From positions 62,001 to 126,000 of the forward strand of contig SWDM01000022.1 of the NCBI GenBank assembly GCA_005116835.1: DNA of 64,000 nucleotides, in the 5' to 3' direction. Positions 17,295 through 26,410 of this stretch are shown here, in pieces. Numbering within the stretch: position 1 is the first letter of the stretch; the number at the start of each line of letters is the position of its first letter. This DNA comes from Nitrospira sp. GTDB lineage: Bacteria; Nitrospirota; Nitrospiria; Nitrospirales; Nitrospiraceae. The notes beneath the pieces are model-generated. The model made no database searches. It was not told where the DNA came from and saw only the letters and a program-made list of their open reading frames with translations. The position numbers and the translations under genes were made by a program.

Positions 17295-18524
17295 ATGAAG
17301 ATTGCCGTTATCGGTGGAGGACCGGCAGGGCTTATGGCGGCAGAAACGGCTTGTGCCGCAGGCGCGCAGGTCGATCTCTATGACGCGATGCCATCTGCAG
17401 GCCGCAAGTTTCTCCTGGCAGGGAAGGGTGGCCTGAATCTCACTCACTCAGAACCGTCTGAGAATTTTCTCTCACGGTATGGGGAGCGGCGCGCGCAAAT
17501 CGCGCCGCTGCTCACATCGTTCGGGCCAGATGCGCTCAAGGCATGGGCTAGGGGACTCGGAATCGAGACCTTTGTCGGTTCCTCCGGTCGCGTGTTCCCC
17601 AAGGATTTGAAGGCTGCGCCATTGTTGCGTTCGTGGCTCCGCCGGTTACGAAAGAGCGGCGTCCAATTCCATGTTCGCCACCGGTGGATCGGCTGGGACG
17701 AGCAGGGCTCCCTTCTATTTTCTACGCCGGATGGGCAACGTGCAGTCCAAACCGGTGCGGTGGTGCTGGCCCTCGGCGGCGGCAGTTGGCCGAAGCTCGG
17801 CTCCGATGCTTCGTGGGTGCCTCTGTTGGCAAATCGCGGCATTCAGGTTGCGCCATTACAGCCGGCGAACTGCGGATTCGATGTGGGCTGGAGCGAACAT
17901 TTCCGGACCAAGTTTGCCGGGCGCCCGGTCAAATCGGTGGCTGTGGTGATGCGGAACGACGCAGGGACCGAATCTTGGCATCCGGGAGAATGTGTCATCA
18001 CGGAAACCGGCGTAGAGGGCGGCGTGGTCTACACAGTCTCTGCCTCATTGCGCAACGAGATTTTGGCAAAGGGTTTTGCCACGTTGAGGCTCGACCTGGC
18101 CCCTGACCGAGATAGTTCGCGATTGGCTCACGACTTAGCGAGGCCTCGCGGCAAGCGCACGATGGCGACGCATTTGCAGCGACAGGCCCATATCGAAGGG
18201 GTAAAGGCGGGGCTGTTGCGTGAAGTGGTCTCGAAAGAGGATTTTGCGGACCCGGTTCGGCTGGCTGCTGCGATCAAGTCGTTGCCGTTGAAACTGGTTG
18301 CGCCTCGTCCGCTGGAGGAAGCGATCAGCACGGCCGGTGGCGTGCCTTTCGAAGCGCTCGACGAACGGTTGATGATCCGCAATCTCCCAGGTGTTTTCTG
18401 CGCAGGAGAAATGTTGGATTGGGAGGCACCGACCGGAGGCTATCTGCTCACCGCCTGTTTTGCTACAGGCCGCGCTGCCGGTGCCGGTGCGGTGACATGG
18501 CTCACCAAGCGCGGGGAAGGCTGA
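17295..18524 (+). CDS. HI0933-family FAD/NAD(P) flavoprotein
   Basis: 409-residue flavoprotein of the HI0933/YhiN group (PP_4765-like branch). The N-terminal dinucleotide-binding motif is GGGPAGLMAAE (7-17), followed by the diagnostic GRKFLLAGKGGLNLTHSE, GRVFPKD and a C-terminal FAD motif with FCAGEMLDWEAPTGGYLLTACFATGRAAG. The substrate is unknown, and members are often misannotated as general oxidoreductases. It is probably cytosolic. It has a single promoter region with the family H hairpin upstream, and it is convergent with the hybrid kinase gene across a short hairpin region (C2). Confidence 0.88.
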   Translation: MKIAVIGGGPAGLMAAETACAAGAQVDLYDAMPSAGRKFLLAGKGGLNLTHSEPSENFLSRYGERRAQIAPLLTSFGPDALKAWARGLGIETFVGSSGRVFPKDLKAAPLLRSWLRRLRKSGVQFHVRHRWIGWDEQGSLLFSTPDGQRAVQTGAVVLALGGGSWPKLGSDASWVPLLANRGIQVAPLQPANCGFDVGWSEHFRTKFAGRPVKSVAVVMRNDAGTESWHPGECVITETGVEGGVVYTVSASLRNEILAKGFATLRLDLAPDRDSSRLAHDLARPRGKRTMATHLQRQAHIEGVKAGLLREVVSKEDFADPVRLAAAIKSLPLKLVAPRPLEEAISTAGGVPFEALDERLMIRNLPGVFCAGEMLDWEAPTGGYLLTACFATGRAAGAGAVTWLTKRGEG

Positions 18525-18529
18525 GTACT

Positions 18530-18606
18530 AGGCTGAAGGGGGTCAGGCTGAAGTGCACGGAATTCCGACCTTCGACCTTCAGTCTAATCCGAATCCTTCA
18601 GCCTGC
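18530..18606. repeat. family C hairpin repeat, copy C2, between convergent genes
   Basis: AGGCTGAAGGGGGTCAGGCTGAAG at the left faces CTTCAGTCTAATCCGAATCCTTCAGCCT at the right. It overlaps the last codons of the kinase gene on the minus strand and may act as a shared terminator. Confidence 0.7.
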
Positions 18607-20705
18607 TTGTGTGTTGGATTGTCTAAAAACACGCGCAACTGCTCGACCAGAGCCTTGGGTAGAAATGGCTTTTGAATGCAGGCGTTTTCCGGCTTGTCAA
18701 GAAGGTCCGGTAATTCGATCCCGCTATAGCCGGACATGTAGAACACTCGGAGACCAGGCCAGACCTGTCGTAGCTGTTCAGCAAGAGCAAGGCCGGTCAT
18801 GCGCGGCATGATGATATCGGTCACCAACACCTGGACCGGCTCAGTCAACGATGCCGCTGCTTGCAAGGCATCTTCTCCATTTGCTGCTTCTATGACACGG
18901 TAGCCCTGCTGCATCAGGGCTCTCACCATGAGGGCGCGGATCGAGTCCTGATCCTCGACGACGAGCAATGTTTCGGAGCACCCCGCAGGACGAGTCGGCG
19001 CGATGTCCACCAGAACCTGGGCAGCCGCCACTCGAGGGAAATACAACTGGAAGGTGGTTCCTCTATTGAGCTTGCTGTCGACAAAGATATAACCGTGGCT
19101 TTGCTTGACGATCCCGTACACGGTCGAGAGTCCCAGGCCGGTTCCTTTGCCTATTTCCTTGGTTGTGAAAAACGGCTCGAAAATATGCGCCATCGTTTCA
19201 GGGCTCATTCCTTGGCCTGTATCGCCGATACTCAGCTCCACATAGTGCCCTGTGGGCATAATCCCATGGGGGTCCGGCGCCCCGTTTGTCCATTCGACAT
19301 TGTGTGTCCCGAACGTCAGTTCTCCTCCATCCGGCATGGCGTCGCGCGAGTTGACTGCTAAATTCATGATGATCTGATCGAATTGTCCTTTGTCGGCGCC
19401 GATCGGCCAGAGATCCGGCGCAAGGTGTAGGGCTATTGAGAAGCCTTTGCCCAGCAGCCGGCCGAGCATCGACCTGATCGATCGGATCGAATCGTTGAGG
19501 TTGATCGGCTCCAACTTGAGGACTTGCCGGCGGCTGAAGGCGAGTAATTGTTTCGTTAAGGTGGCGGCCCGTTCGCCCGCGCGTAAGGTTTCTGCGACCA
19601 TCTTATGCCGAGAGTCGTCTGGAGGGAGCTGATCGATGAGCAGCGCGCTGTACCCGTTGATCACCGTGAGCAGATTGTTGAAGTCGTGCGCCACCGAAGC
19701 GGAGAAACGGCCGACTGCCTCCATCTTTTGCGCCTGATAGAATTGCGCCTCAAGCTGTTTGCGATCGGTAATATCCGAATCGAATCCTAACATACGGATC
19801 TGTTGACCATCTGATTCCCTACTAGGCACGGCAGTTGATGCAATCCAACGGTAGGATCCATCCCTGTGCCTCACACGAAACTCCTGCCGATAGTTGCCGA
19901 CTGGTTTTTCCAGGTAGGCTCGGAGATAGGCTAAGACCCGGTCCCGATCGTCGGGATGCAGAAGCGAGTCCCATCTCTCGAAATCGTTAGTCAGTTCCTC
20001 TTCCTCATAGCCGAACTGAACCATCCATTCCCTGGAGACATGCATCTCGTTCGCGCATGTATCCCAATCCCATAGCCAGGCATTCGATGCGACCAATACT
20101 TTTTGCAGTTGTTCCTTGGTATTCTTGAGCGCGTCTGCAATCTGTTTGCGCTCGGTAATGTCCAGCAGCATCGCGTACCAATGAGCGATACGACCTGGCT
20201 TATCCTGAACCGCCAAGCTTTCAATAAAGACCTGGCGTTTAGCGCCGGTCTCTGTCAGGAGCGTCACCTCGCAACTGTGTCGTATGTCTTTCTTGAGCAC
20301 ATTCCGGCGATGTTGCTGGAAAGTGTCCTGATCATCTGGTTTGATGAAACGCGCGAGTGGTTGTCCGATCAGCATCTTTCGATTGATGCCGAGCATTCTC
20401 GCGACCGTGAGGTTGGCCTCCACAATCGTGCCCAGCGTATCCAGCCTAAGAAATCCGGCCTGGGAATATTCGAAGAGGGCCGCATAGCAGTCACGCATTG
20501 CTTCAAACTTCCATTGGGCTTCGCGCTCAGGGGAAGCGACGGCGGAAAGCCGCGTGAGGGGCAAGGGGAGTGGCGCGGTTCTTCGACGTGGCGCGGTTGA
20601 ACGAGCAGGTCTGGCGGAGGCCTTTGAAGAGGAGACTGATGTTTTTGCCGGTTTTCGTTGAGCGCTCACTGTGTGACCTTCATAGACTGAGGCGAAGCCG
20701 GCCAT
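18579..20705 (-). CDS. PAS-PAS hybrid sensor histidine kinase / response regulator
   Basis: 708-residue cytoplasmic hybrid kinase with no transmembrane segment. An N-terminal Pro/Ser/Arg-rich region (1-60) is followed by two PAS domains with PAC motifs (about 70-195 and 200-325), a HisKA with phospho-acceptor His in SVAHDFNNLLTVINGY (about 345), a HATPase with NLAVNSRDAMPDGG and GTGLGLSTVYGIV, and a C-terminal receiver with LVTDIIMPRMTG (phospho-Asp). The HDFNN type H-box is common in soluble PAS kinases. An internal GTG at 20669 has a better ribosome binding site (GAAGG) than the ATG at 20705. The last codons lie within repeat C2. Signal and output partner are unknown. Confidence 0.92.
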   Translation of the reverse strand: MAGFASVYEGHTVSAQRKPAKTSVSSSKASARPARSTAPRRRTAPLPLPLTRLSAVASPEREAQWKFEAMRDCYAALFEYSQAGFLRLDTLGTIVEANLTVARMLGINRKMLIGQPLARFIKPDDQDTFQQHRRNVLKKDIRHSCEVTLLTETGAKRQVFIESLAVQDKPGRIAHWYAMLLDITERKQIADALKNTKEQLQKVLVASNAWLWDWDTCANEMHVSREWMVQFGYEEEELTNDFERWDSLLHPDDRDRVLAYLRAYLEKPVGNYRQEFRVRHRDGSYRWIASTAVPSRESDGQQIRMLGFDSDITDRKQLEAQFYQAQKMEAVGRFSASVAHDFNNLLTVINGYSALLIDQLPPDDSRHKMVAETLRAGERAATLTKQLLAFSRRQVLKLEPINLNDSIRSIRSMLGRLLGKGFSIALHLAPDLWPIGADKGQFDQIIMNLAVNSRDAMPDGGELTFGTHNVEWTNGAPDPHGIMPTGHYVELSIGDTGQGMSPETMAHIFEPFFTTKEIGKGTGLGLSTVYGIVKQSHGYIFVDSKLNRGTTFQLYFPRVAAAQVLVDIAPTRPAGCSETLLVVEDQDSIRALMVRALMQQGYRVIEAANGEDALQAAASLTEPVQVLVTDIIMPRMTGLALAEQLRQVWPGLRVFYMSGYSGIELPDLLDKPENACIQKPFLPKALVEQLRVFLDNPTHKQAEGFGLD

Positions 20706-20847
20706 CGGAAGGTTGAGTCGAAAGCCGTGAAGCAGATATCGTAAGGAAGTCTATCAAGGCAGAATTTTCGGCACAACTTTAATGCGGAAAGCAGCGGAGG
20801 AGGGTGCCGCGCGCTTCACGAACGACGCTTCACATACAAGGGACGAT

Positions 20848-21816
20848 CTATTGAGGAGAAACGGCCAACCCGTCGATGGCCCCGATGGATCTGTATCGCT
20901 GGTCTCGTTGCGTCAGTAGCAGGGGGAGAGGGAGCTCGGAGAGCTGTGTGAGTTGATTGCTGAGGGATTTGGCGACGCGGTCGGTGATGGCATTGACATC
21001 TCGATGGGCGCCGCCGAGCGGTTCAGGAATGATTTCGTCTGCAATACGAAGCTCGACCAAGTCTTTCGCCGTCATCTTCAAAGCCGCAGCCGCATCGGAG
21101 ATCTTCGTCTGATCGTCCCACAGGATGGCAGCGCAGCCTTCCGGCGAAATCACGGAATAGACCGCATGTTCCAACATGAGGACACGATCGCAGACGCCTA
21201 ACGCGAGCGCCCCTCCGCTGCCTCCTTCGCCGATCACGATGGAAATAATCGGTACGGCCAGACGGGACATCACAAATAGGTTGCGGGCGATGGCTTCAGC
21301 CTGGCCACGCTCTTCCGCGCCGATGCCGGGGTAGGCGCCTGGTGTGTCGATGAAGGTCACGATCGGTCGCCCAAACTTTTCGGCCATCCTCATGAGTCGG
21401 AGGGCTTTTCGATAGCCTTCGGGATTCGGCATGCCGAAGTTCCGCTGCATCCGTTCTTTAAGGGTCTTTCCTTTTTGGTGGCCGATGACCATGATCGACC
21501 TGTCGTTGAATGTGGCAAAGCCTCCGACGATGGCGCGATCGTCGCCGAATGCGCGATCGCCGTGGAATTCGAGGAAGTCCCTGAAGAGATACCCGATGTA
21601 GTCGAGGGTGCTGGGGCGTTGAGGATGCCGGGCGAGCTGCGTGCGCTGCCAGGGAGTCAGTTTGTTGTAGAGGGTATCTTCGACCTGAGCGAGCTTCATC
21701 CGCAGCTTGCGGATTTCGTCCTGGGGAGCCGATTTGCCGGCAGACGCGGCCGCGAGTTTTTCGATCTTTTCTTCGATCTCGCGGATCGGTTTTTCAAACT
21801 CAAGATAATCGCGCAT
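20848..21816 (-). CDS. accA: acetyl-CoA carboxylase carboxyltransferase subunit alpha
   Basis: Transfers the carboxyl group from biotin to acetyl-CoA in the first step of fatty acid synthesis, with AccD. The start is the ATG opening on the family N-terminus MRDYLEFEKPI (21816). Hallmarks are FHGDRAFGDD, GHQKGKT, FGMPNPEGYRKALRLM, FIDTPGAYPG, GEGGSGGALALG and SPEGCAAILW. The frame stays open upstream through repeat D3, which would give an Asn/Gln/Thr-rich extension that is not part of the family and is rejected. It lies directly downstream of dnaE in the same orientation, so the repeat sits inside a likely operon. Confidence 0.95.
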   Translation of the reverse strand: MRDYLEFEKPIREIEEKIEKLAAASAGKSAPQDEIRKLRMKLAQVEDTLYNKLTPWQRTQLARHPQRPSTLDYIGYLFRDFLEFHGDRAFGDDRAIVGGFATFNDRSIMVIGHQKGKTLKERMQRNFGMPNPEGYRKALRLMRMAEKFGRPIVTFIDTPGAYPGIGAEERGQAEAIARNLFVMSRLAVPIISIVIGEGGSGGALALGVCDRVLMLEHAVYSVISPEGCAAILWDDQTKISDAAAALKMTAKDLVELRIADEIIPEPLGGAHRDVNAITDRVAKSLSNQLTQLSELPLPLLLTQRDQRYRSIGAIDGLAVSPQ

Positions 21817-21821
21817 AGTGA

Positions 21822-21928
21822 ACTGGTTTATCTGGTTTGTTTTGTTTATCTGGTTTGTTTGGTTTTTTGGTTGAACGAAACTAATCGGATGAACCAAATA
21901 AACGAAACAAACAAAATGAACTAAATAA
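21822..21928. repeat. family D hairpin repeat, copy D3, between dnaE and accA
   Basis: Long G/T-rich arm (CTGGTTTATCTGGTTTG and on) against an A/C-rich arm (GAACCAAATAAACGAAACAAAC), around the loop GGTTGAACGAAACTAATC. It ends five bases before the accA start codon, leaving no room for a normal ribosome binding site outside the repeat. Confidence 0.87.
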
Positions 21929-21944
21929 CAGACTTAATGAGCGG

Positions 21945-24900
21945 TCAGGATAACAGAAAAACGGCCCTTCTGCCTAGTAATTCTTCAACATCGGCCATAA
22001 ATCGTTCGCTGGGTGTAACAGTCAGGCGGGGGAGGGGGGCGGTCTCGGCTTCCAGGGTGGAATCCATCTGCATGGTGAGGGAGATGGTCGTGTTTCCCGG
22101 GTGACGCAGAAAGATCTCACGAAGGCGGGGTAACTGATCCGCCACGTCGGGGCGATCCGTCAGCCGAATGTGGACCCGTTTGATTGCCTGCGCTTGCACT
22201 TCAGCCAGAGGTTCGATCTTGACCCCTCGAATCTTTGTGCCCTTATCGCCACGATCTATGGTTCCTGTAATACGGACCAGGCGTTCCGGCACAACTAATT
22301 CGCCGGCCTGTTTATAGAGATCAGGAAAGACGATGACTTCAACGACGCCATGGAGGTCTTCCAAGGTGAGATAGGCCATCCGGTCGCCCTTCTTGGTCAG
22401 CATGCTCTTGACCGTCGTGACGATCCCGCAGAGTTTGACATCTCGTCCGTCCGACAATTCCGGCAAACTGATGGTCGTGGCGGTGGCAAGCGCCTGGATG
22501 GTGGCCTCATAGCGAGCCAAGGGATGTGAGGATATATAGAAGCCCGTCAGTTCCCGTTCGTGTTTGAGCCTCTCGCTTTGATCCCATTCCGGAATGTTGG
22601 GCAGCGGCATGGCCGGATGTTCCGCCCGGTCTCGCCCCTGTAACTCGTCCCCGAAAATATTGGTTTGCCCCAGATCCCGTTCCCGCTGTGCTGCCGCCCC
22701 ATCCTCGACTGCTTGATCTACAACCGCAGCCAATTGAGATCGTTTCGCGCCGGTCGAGTCGAACGCGCCGGTTTTGATCAGCCCTTCGAGCATGCGTTTG
22801 TTGACCTTGTGGAGATCGACCCGGCGGCAGAACTCAAAGAAGGAGTTGAAGGGGCCCGATTGATTCCGGATGTCGATGATCGATTCGACGGCGCCGGCGC
22901 CGACATTCTTGATGGCAGCCAGGCCGAATCGGATGGCATGGTCCACCACGGTAAAGTTCTTATGGCTCTCGTTCACGTCCGGAGGCAATACCTTAATGTT
23001 GAGGTCGCGGCATTCCGTGAAATAGCCGACGATCTTATCGGCATTGCCCATATCGGTGGTCATCAGGGCTGCCATGAACTCAGTCGGGTAGTGGGTCTTC
23101 AAATAGCCGGTCTGGTAGCAGACGACGGCATAAGCCGCGGCATGCGACTTGTTGAATCCGTAGCCGGCAAATTTCTGGATCAGCTCGTAGAGTTTTTCCG
23201 CCTTCTTGTCTGGAATCTTGTTCGTCTTGGCGCCGGCCAGGAACTGCGCGCGCAACTTCTCCATCTCCTCCGGTTTCTTTTTACCCATGGCACGACGGAG
23301 AATGTCCGCTTGGCCGAGCGAGAAGCCCGCCACTTTGTTGGCAATGGCCATCACCTGTTCCTGATAGACGATGACCCCGTAGGTGTCCTTCAGGATCGGT
23401 TCGAGCTCAGGGACTTCATAGGTGATTGGAACTTTGCCCTGCTTGCGTTTGATGAAGTCGGGAATCAGATCCATCGGGCCGGGACGATAGAGCGCGATGA
23501 TGGCGATGATATCTTCGAAGCGGTCCGGTTTCAAACCGGTCAGGAGATCGCGCATCCCGGAGCTTTCCAACTGGAAGAGGCCGATGGTCTTTCCAGAGGC
23601 CAGAAGGTCGAAGGTCTTGGGGTCGTCGAAGGGCACCTGCTCCATGATCAGGGGTGGTTTGCCGGGATGCCTTTCATTGATCAAATCTTCAGCGCGCTTG
23701 ATCATGGTCAGCGTCTTGAGACCTAGGAAGTCGAATTTGACCAGTCCGATCTTTTCGACGTCTCCCATCGAGTATTGGGTGACGATTTCGTCGTTGGCTC
23801 CCTTGTAAAGCGGCACGTGGTCCGTAAGAGGCCCTTCCGAAATCACCACGCCGGCTGCGTGGGTCGAGGCATGGCGGGCCAGTCCCTCCAGGGAACGGGC
23901 AATGCCCATCAGCTCTTTCACCCTCGTGTCGGTTTCGATCAGCTCGCGCAACTTCGGCTCCTGGTCGATGGCCTGTTGGAGCGTGACGTTAAGCTGATTC
24001 GGCACGAGTTTGGCCACGCGATCGACTTCGGCATAGGGAATTTCCAACACTCGCCCTACGTCCCGGATCGCGGCTTTTGCCCCCAGGGTTCCAAACGTAA
24101 TGATCTGGGCCACATGGTCCTTGCCGTACTTGTCGACCACGTAGTTGATGACCTCGCCCCGGCGTTCCATGCAGAAGTCCATGTCGATATCGGGGAGGGA
24201 TACACGTTCGGGATTCAGGAACCGTTCGAACAAGAGGGCGTAGACGAGAGGATCGAGGTCCGTGATGCGCAGCGCATAGGCGACGAGGCTTCCCGCAGCG
24301 GAACCTCGGCCGGGCCCGACCGGAATCGCGCGCGATCGGGCGAACTTGATGATGTCCCAAACGATGAGAAAATAGCCGGCAAATCCCATCGAGCAGATAA
24401 TCGTGAGTTCTTCGCGCAAACGCAGTTCATAGGCAACAGGCAATATCTGGCTGGGCCGCTCTTTGAGCCTGGCAGCCAATCCTTCCAGCGCCAGACGCTC
24501 CAGATAGGTTTCCCGTGTGAATCCATCCGGGGCCTTGTATTGCGGCAGGTATGTCTTGTTTAGCGGTAATTGCAGGTCACAGTTGTCGGCAATCCGACAG
24601 GTATTCGCGACGGCATTGGGGAATTCGACAAACGCCGCGGAGACTTCCTCCGTCGATTTGACGTAGAGCTGATCCGTGTCGAACTTCATGCGATTCGGGT
24701 CGCTGATGGTCTTGCCTGTTTGCAGGCAGAGCATCAGTTCGTGGGGACGGAAATCTTCCTTTTTGAGATAATGGCAGTCGTTGGTCCCGACCAGCGGAAT
24801 GTCCATGTTCTTGGCGATTTCGAGCAGGCCGCTATTCGCCACTCGTTGATGGTCCAATCCGTTTGCCTGCACTTCAAGGTAGAAGTGTTCCTTCCCAAAG

Positions 24901-25403
24901 ATTTCCTGAAATTCTCCTGCCACCGCCATGGCGCCGGCCATATCCTTCTGGCCTATGAGGTAAGGAATCTCGCCGCTCAAGCAGCCTGAAAGCGCAATGA
25001 GTCCCTCGTGGTGTTCCTTTAATATTTCCTTATCCATTCGTGGCTTGTAATAGAAACCCTCAAGGTATGCTTTACTGACAAGCTTGATGAGATTCTGATA
25101 GCCGGTGAGATTTCGAGCTAAGAGAATCAAATGGTAGTAGTCATTGTGGGCAAGACCGCTTTCCTTGGCTGCTAAGCGGCTGCCTGGCGCCATGTAGGCT
25201 TCGCAGCCGATGATGGGCTTTATGCCTGCCGCATTGGCTTTGCGGTAGAATTCGATGGCCCCGAACATGTTCCCATGGTCGGTCATGGCCACTGCCGGCT
25301 GACCGAATGATTTAATCTGCTGGACGAGCGGCTCGATTTGATTTGCGCCGTCCAGGAGACTGAATTGGGTGTGGAGATGGAGATGAACGAAAGACGAAGC
25401 CAT
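21945..25403 (-). CDS. dnaE: DNA polymerase III subunit alpha
   Basis: 1152-residue replicative polymerase. An N-terminal PHP domain (HLHTQFSLLDGA, MTDHGNMFGAIEF) is followed by the C-family polymerase core with catalytic Asp residues in LPDIDMDFCMERR (about 400), GRGSAAGSLVAY and FLNPERVSLPD, then YQEQVM and GYGFNKSHAAAYA motifs. It ends with tandem helix-hairpin-helix and OB-fold regions (KLCGIVTTVKSMLTKKGDRMA). Length and order are those of DnaE rather than PolC or DnaE2. The start MASSFVHLHLH is canonical. It is followed by repeat D3 and accA, a gene order seen in many bacteria. Confidence 0.97.
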   Translation of the reverse strand: MASSFVHLHLHTQFSLLDGANQIEPLVQQIKSFGQPAVAMTDHGNMFGAIEFYRKANAAGIKPIIGCEAYMAPGSRLAAKESGLAHNDYYHLILLARNLTGYQNLIKLVSKAYLEGFYYKPRMDKEILKEHHEGLIALSGCLSGEIPYLIGQKDMAGAMAVAGEFQEIFGKEHFYLEVQANGLDHQRVANSGLLEIAKNMDIPLVGTNDCHYLKKEDFRPHELMLCLQTGKTISDPNRMKFDTDQLYVKSTEEVSAAFVEFPNAVANTCRIADNCDLQLPLNKTYLPQYKAPDGFTRETYLERLALEGLAARLKERPSQILPVAYELRLREELTIICSMGFAGYFLIVWDIIKFARSRAIPVGPGRGSAAGSLVAYALRITDLDPLVYALLFERFLNPERVSLPDIDMDFCMERRGEVINYVVDKYGKDHVAQIITFGTLGAKAAIRDVGRVLEIPYAEVDRVAKLVPNQLNVTLQQAIDQEPKLRELIETDTRVKELMGIARSLEGLARHASTHAAGVVISEGPLTDHVPLYKGANDEIVTQYSMGDVEKIGLVKFDFLGLKTLTMIKRAEDLINERHPGKPPLIMEQVPFDDPKTFDLLASGKTIGLFQLESSGMRDLLTGLKPDRFEDIIAIIALYRPGPMDLIPDFIKRKQGKVPITYEVPELEPILKDTYGVIVYQEQVMAIANKVAGFSLGQADILRRAMGKKKPEEMEKLRAQFLAGAKTNKIPDKKAEKLYELIQKFAGYGFNKSHAAAYAVVCYQTGYLKTHYPTEFMAALMTTDMGNADKIVGYFTECRDLNIKVLPPDVNESHKNFTVVDHAIRFGLAAIKNVGAGAVESIIDIRNQSGPFNSFFEFCRRVDLHKVNKRMLEGLIKTGAFDSTGAKRSQLAAVVDQAVEDGAAAQRERDLGQTNIFGDELQGRDRAEHPAMPLPNIPEWDQSERLKHERELTGFYISSHPLARYEATIQALATATTISLPELSDGRDVKLCGIVTTVKSMLTKKGDRMAYLTLEDLHGVVEVIVFPDLYKQAGELVVPERLVRITGTIDRGDKGTKIRGVKIEPLAEVQAQAIKRVHIRLTDRPDVADQLPRLREIFLRHPGNTTISLTMQMDSTLEAETAPLPRLTVTPSERFMADVEELLGRRAVFLLS

Positions 25404-25445
25404 GGTGAGATTTTAGGAGGGCAGGGAAGGGGAAGTCAAACGAGA

Positions 25446-25592
25446 GGGGGGAGGGGATGGAGGCTGATGATCTTCCGTGCTCGCGCAACGCGCGGCCTCA
25501 GAAGGCCCTCGTTGGACGCGCGCAGTAGAAGATCAGTCAGCCCCCATCCCTGAAGAGGAGATAACAAGCGAGAAAGAAAGGGAGGGGCAGTG
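25446..25592. repeat. family A hairpin repeat, copy A4
   Basis: GGGGATGGAGGCTGATGATC at the left faces GATCAGTCAGCCCCCATCCC at the right, so the outer arm (GGATGG) differs from A1 (GGCTGG) but still pairs. The core contains GCGCGGCCTCAGAAGGCC and CGTTGGACGCGCGC. It lies upstream of both dnaE and the response regulator. Confidence 0.87.
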
Positions 25593-25726
25593 GGCTCGCA
25601 TGCCTGACTCGGTGTGACTCGCGCCTGCGTGACCGGCTCGCCGAGAGCTGTCATAATGGTGATGCACTAGCGGCGCGCGTTGTATAGCCCATTGGGGCTG
25701 CTCGGAAGCTTGGAGTAAGGAAACCC

Positions 25727-26410
25727 ATGAGGATATTACTGGTTGAAGACGATTTGAACCTCGCGCAGTTCATCCGAAAGGGGTTGAAGGAAGAGCAGTA
25801 TGCGGTGGACTTTGCCGCCGATGGCGAAGAAGGTTTGGCGTTGGCCTTAGCCAACCCCTACGACCTTTTGATCCTCGACATTATGCTCCCTAAGCTCGAC
25901 GGCTTGACGCTTTGCCGCCGGGTTCGGGCCACAGGAAACGGGACTCCTGTCCTGCTGTTGACGGCTCGCAATACCTTGGAGACCAAGGTCTCCGGTTTCG
26001 ATACAGGCGCAGACCAATTTCTACCGAAACCCTTTGCGTTCGTCGAGCTGCTGGCTCGAGTCCGGGCGTTGCTGCGCCGCGGAGGCCCGCAACAATTGAT
26101 CCGGCTCAAAGCCGCAGACTTGGAGCTGGACCCTGCTTCTCACCGCGTATGGCGAGCGGGACAGGAAATTCCACTGACGAATAAAGAATATGCCCTGCTA
26201 GAGTTTCTGTTGCGGAACAAGAATCGAGTGCTGACGAGAACGGCCATCATCGAGCATGTGTGGGACATCAGTTACGACCCCATGACCAACATTGTGGACG
26301 CGCATATTCGGGCATTGCGCTCGAAGATCGACCGGGACTTTTCACCCCAATTGATTGCCACGGTGCGTGGCGCCGGGTATATGCTCGAGGAAGCGGAGTC
26401 GGCTGTATGA
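25727..26410 (+). CDS. OmpR-family response regulator
   Basis: 227-residue two-component regulator. The receiver domain has acidic pocket EDDLN, phospho-Asp in LLILDIMLPKLDG (about 51), Thr/Ser in LLLTAR and Lys in LPKPFAFVEL. The C-terminal winged helix (RVWRAGQEIPLTNKEYALLE to RGAGYMLEE) is the OmpR/PhoB type. It resembles CusR/CopR-like regulators in sequence feel, but the ligand cannot be told. The stop codon overlaps the ATG of the sensor kinase (ATGA), so the two are translationally coupled. Confidence 0.94.
   Translation: MRILLVEDDLNLAQFIRKGLKEEQYAVDFAADGEEGLALALANPYDLLILDIMLPKLDGLTLCRRVRATGNGTPVLLLTARNTLETKVSGFDTGADQFLPKPFAFVELLARVRALLRRGGPQQLIRLKAADLELDPASHRVWRAGQEIPLTNKEYALLEFLLRNKNRVLTRTAIIEHVWDISYDPMTNIVDAHIRALRSKIDRDFSPQLIATVRGAGYMLEEAESAV

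Noticed and set aside
21817-21897. Upstream extension of AccA through repeat D3
   Set aside because: It would give an Asn/Gln/Thr-rich leader encoded by the repeat; the family N-terminus begins at the ATG at 21816.
23775-24563. Long plus-strand open frames inside dnaE
   Set aside because: They are antisense shadows of a well-supported polymerase gene with strong family motifs.
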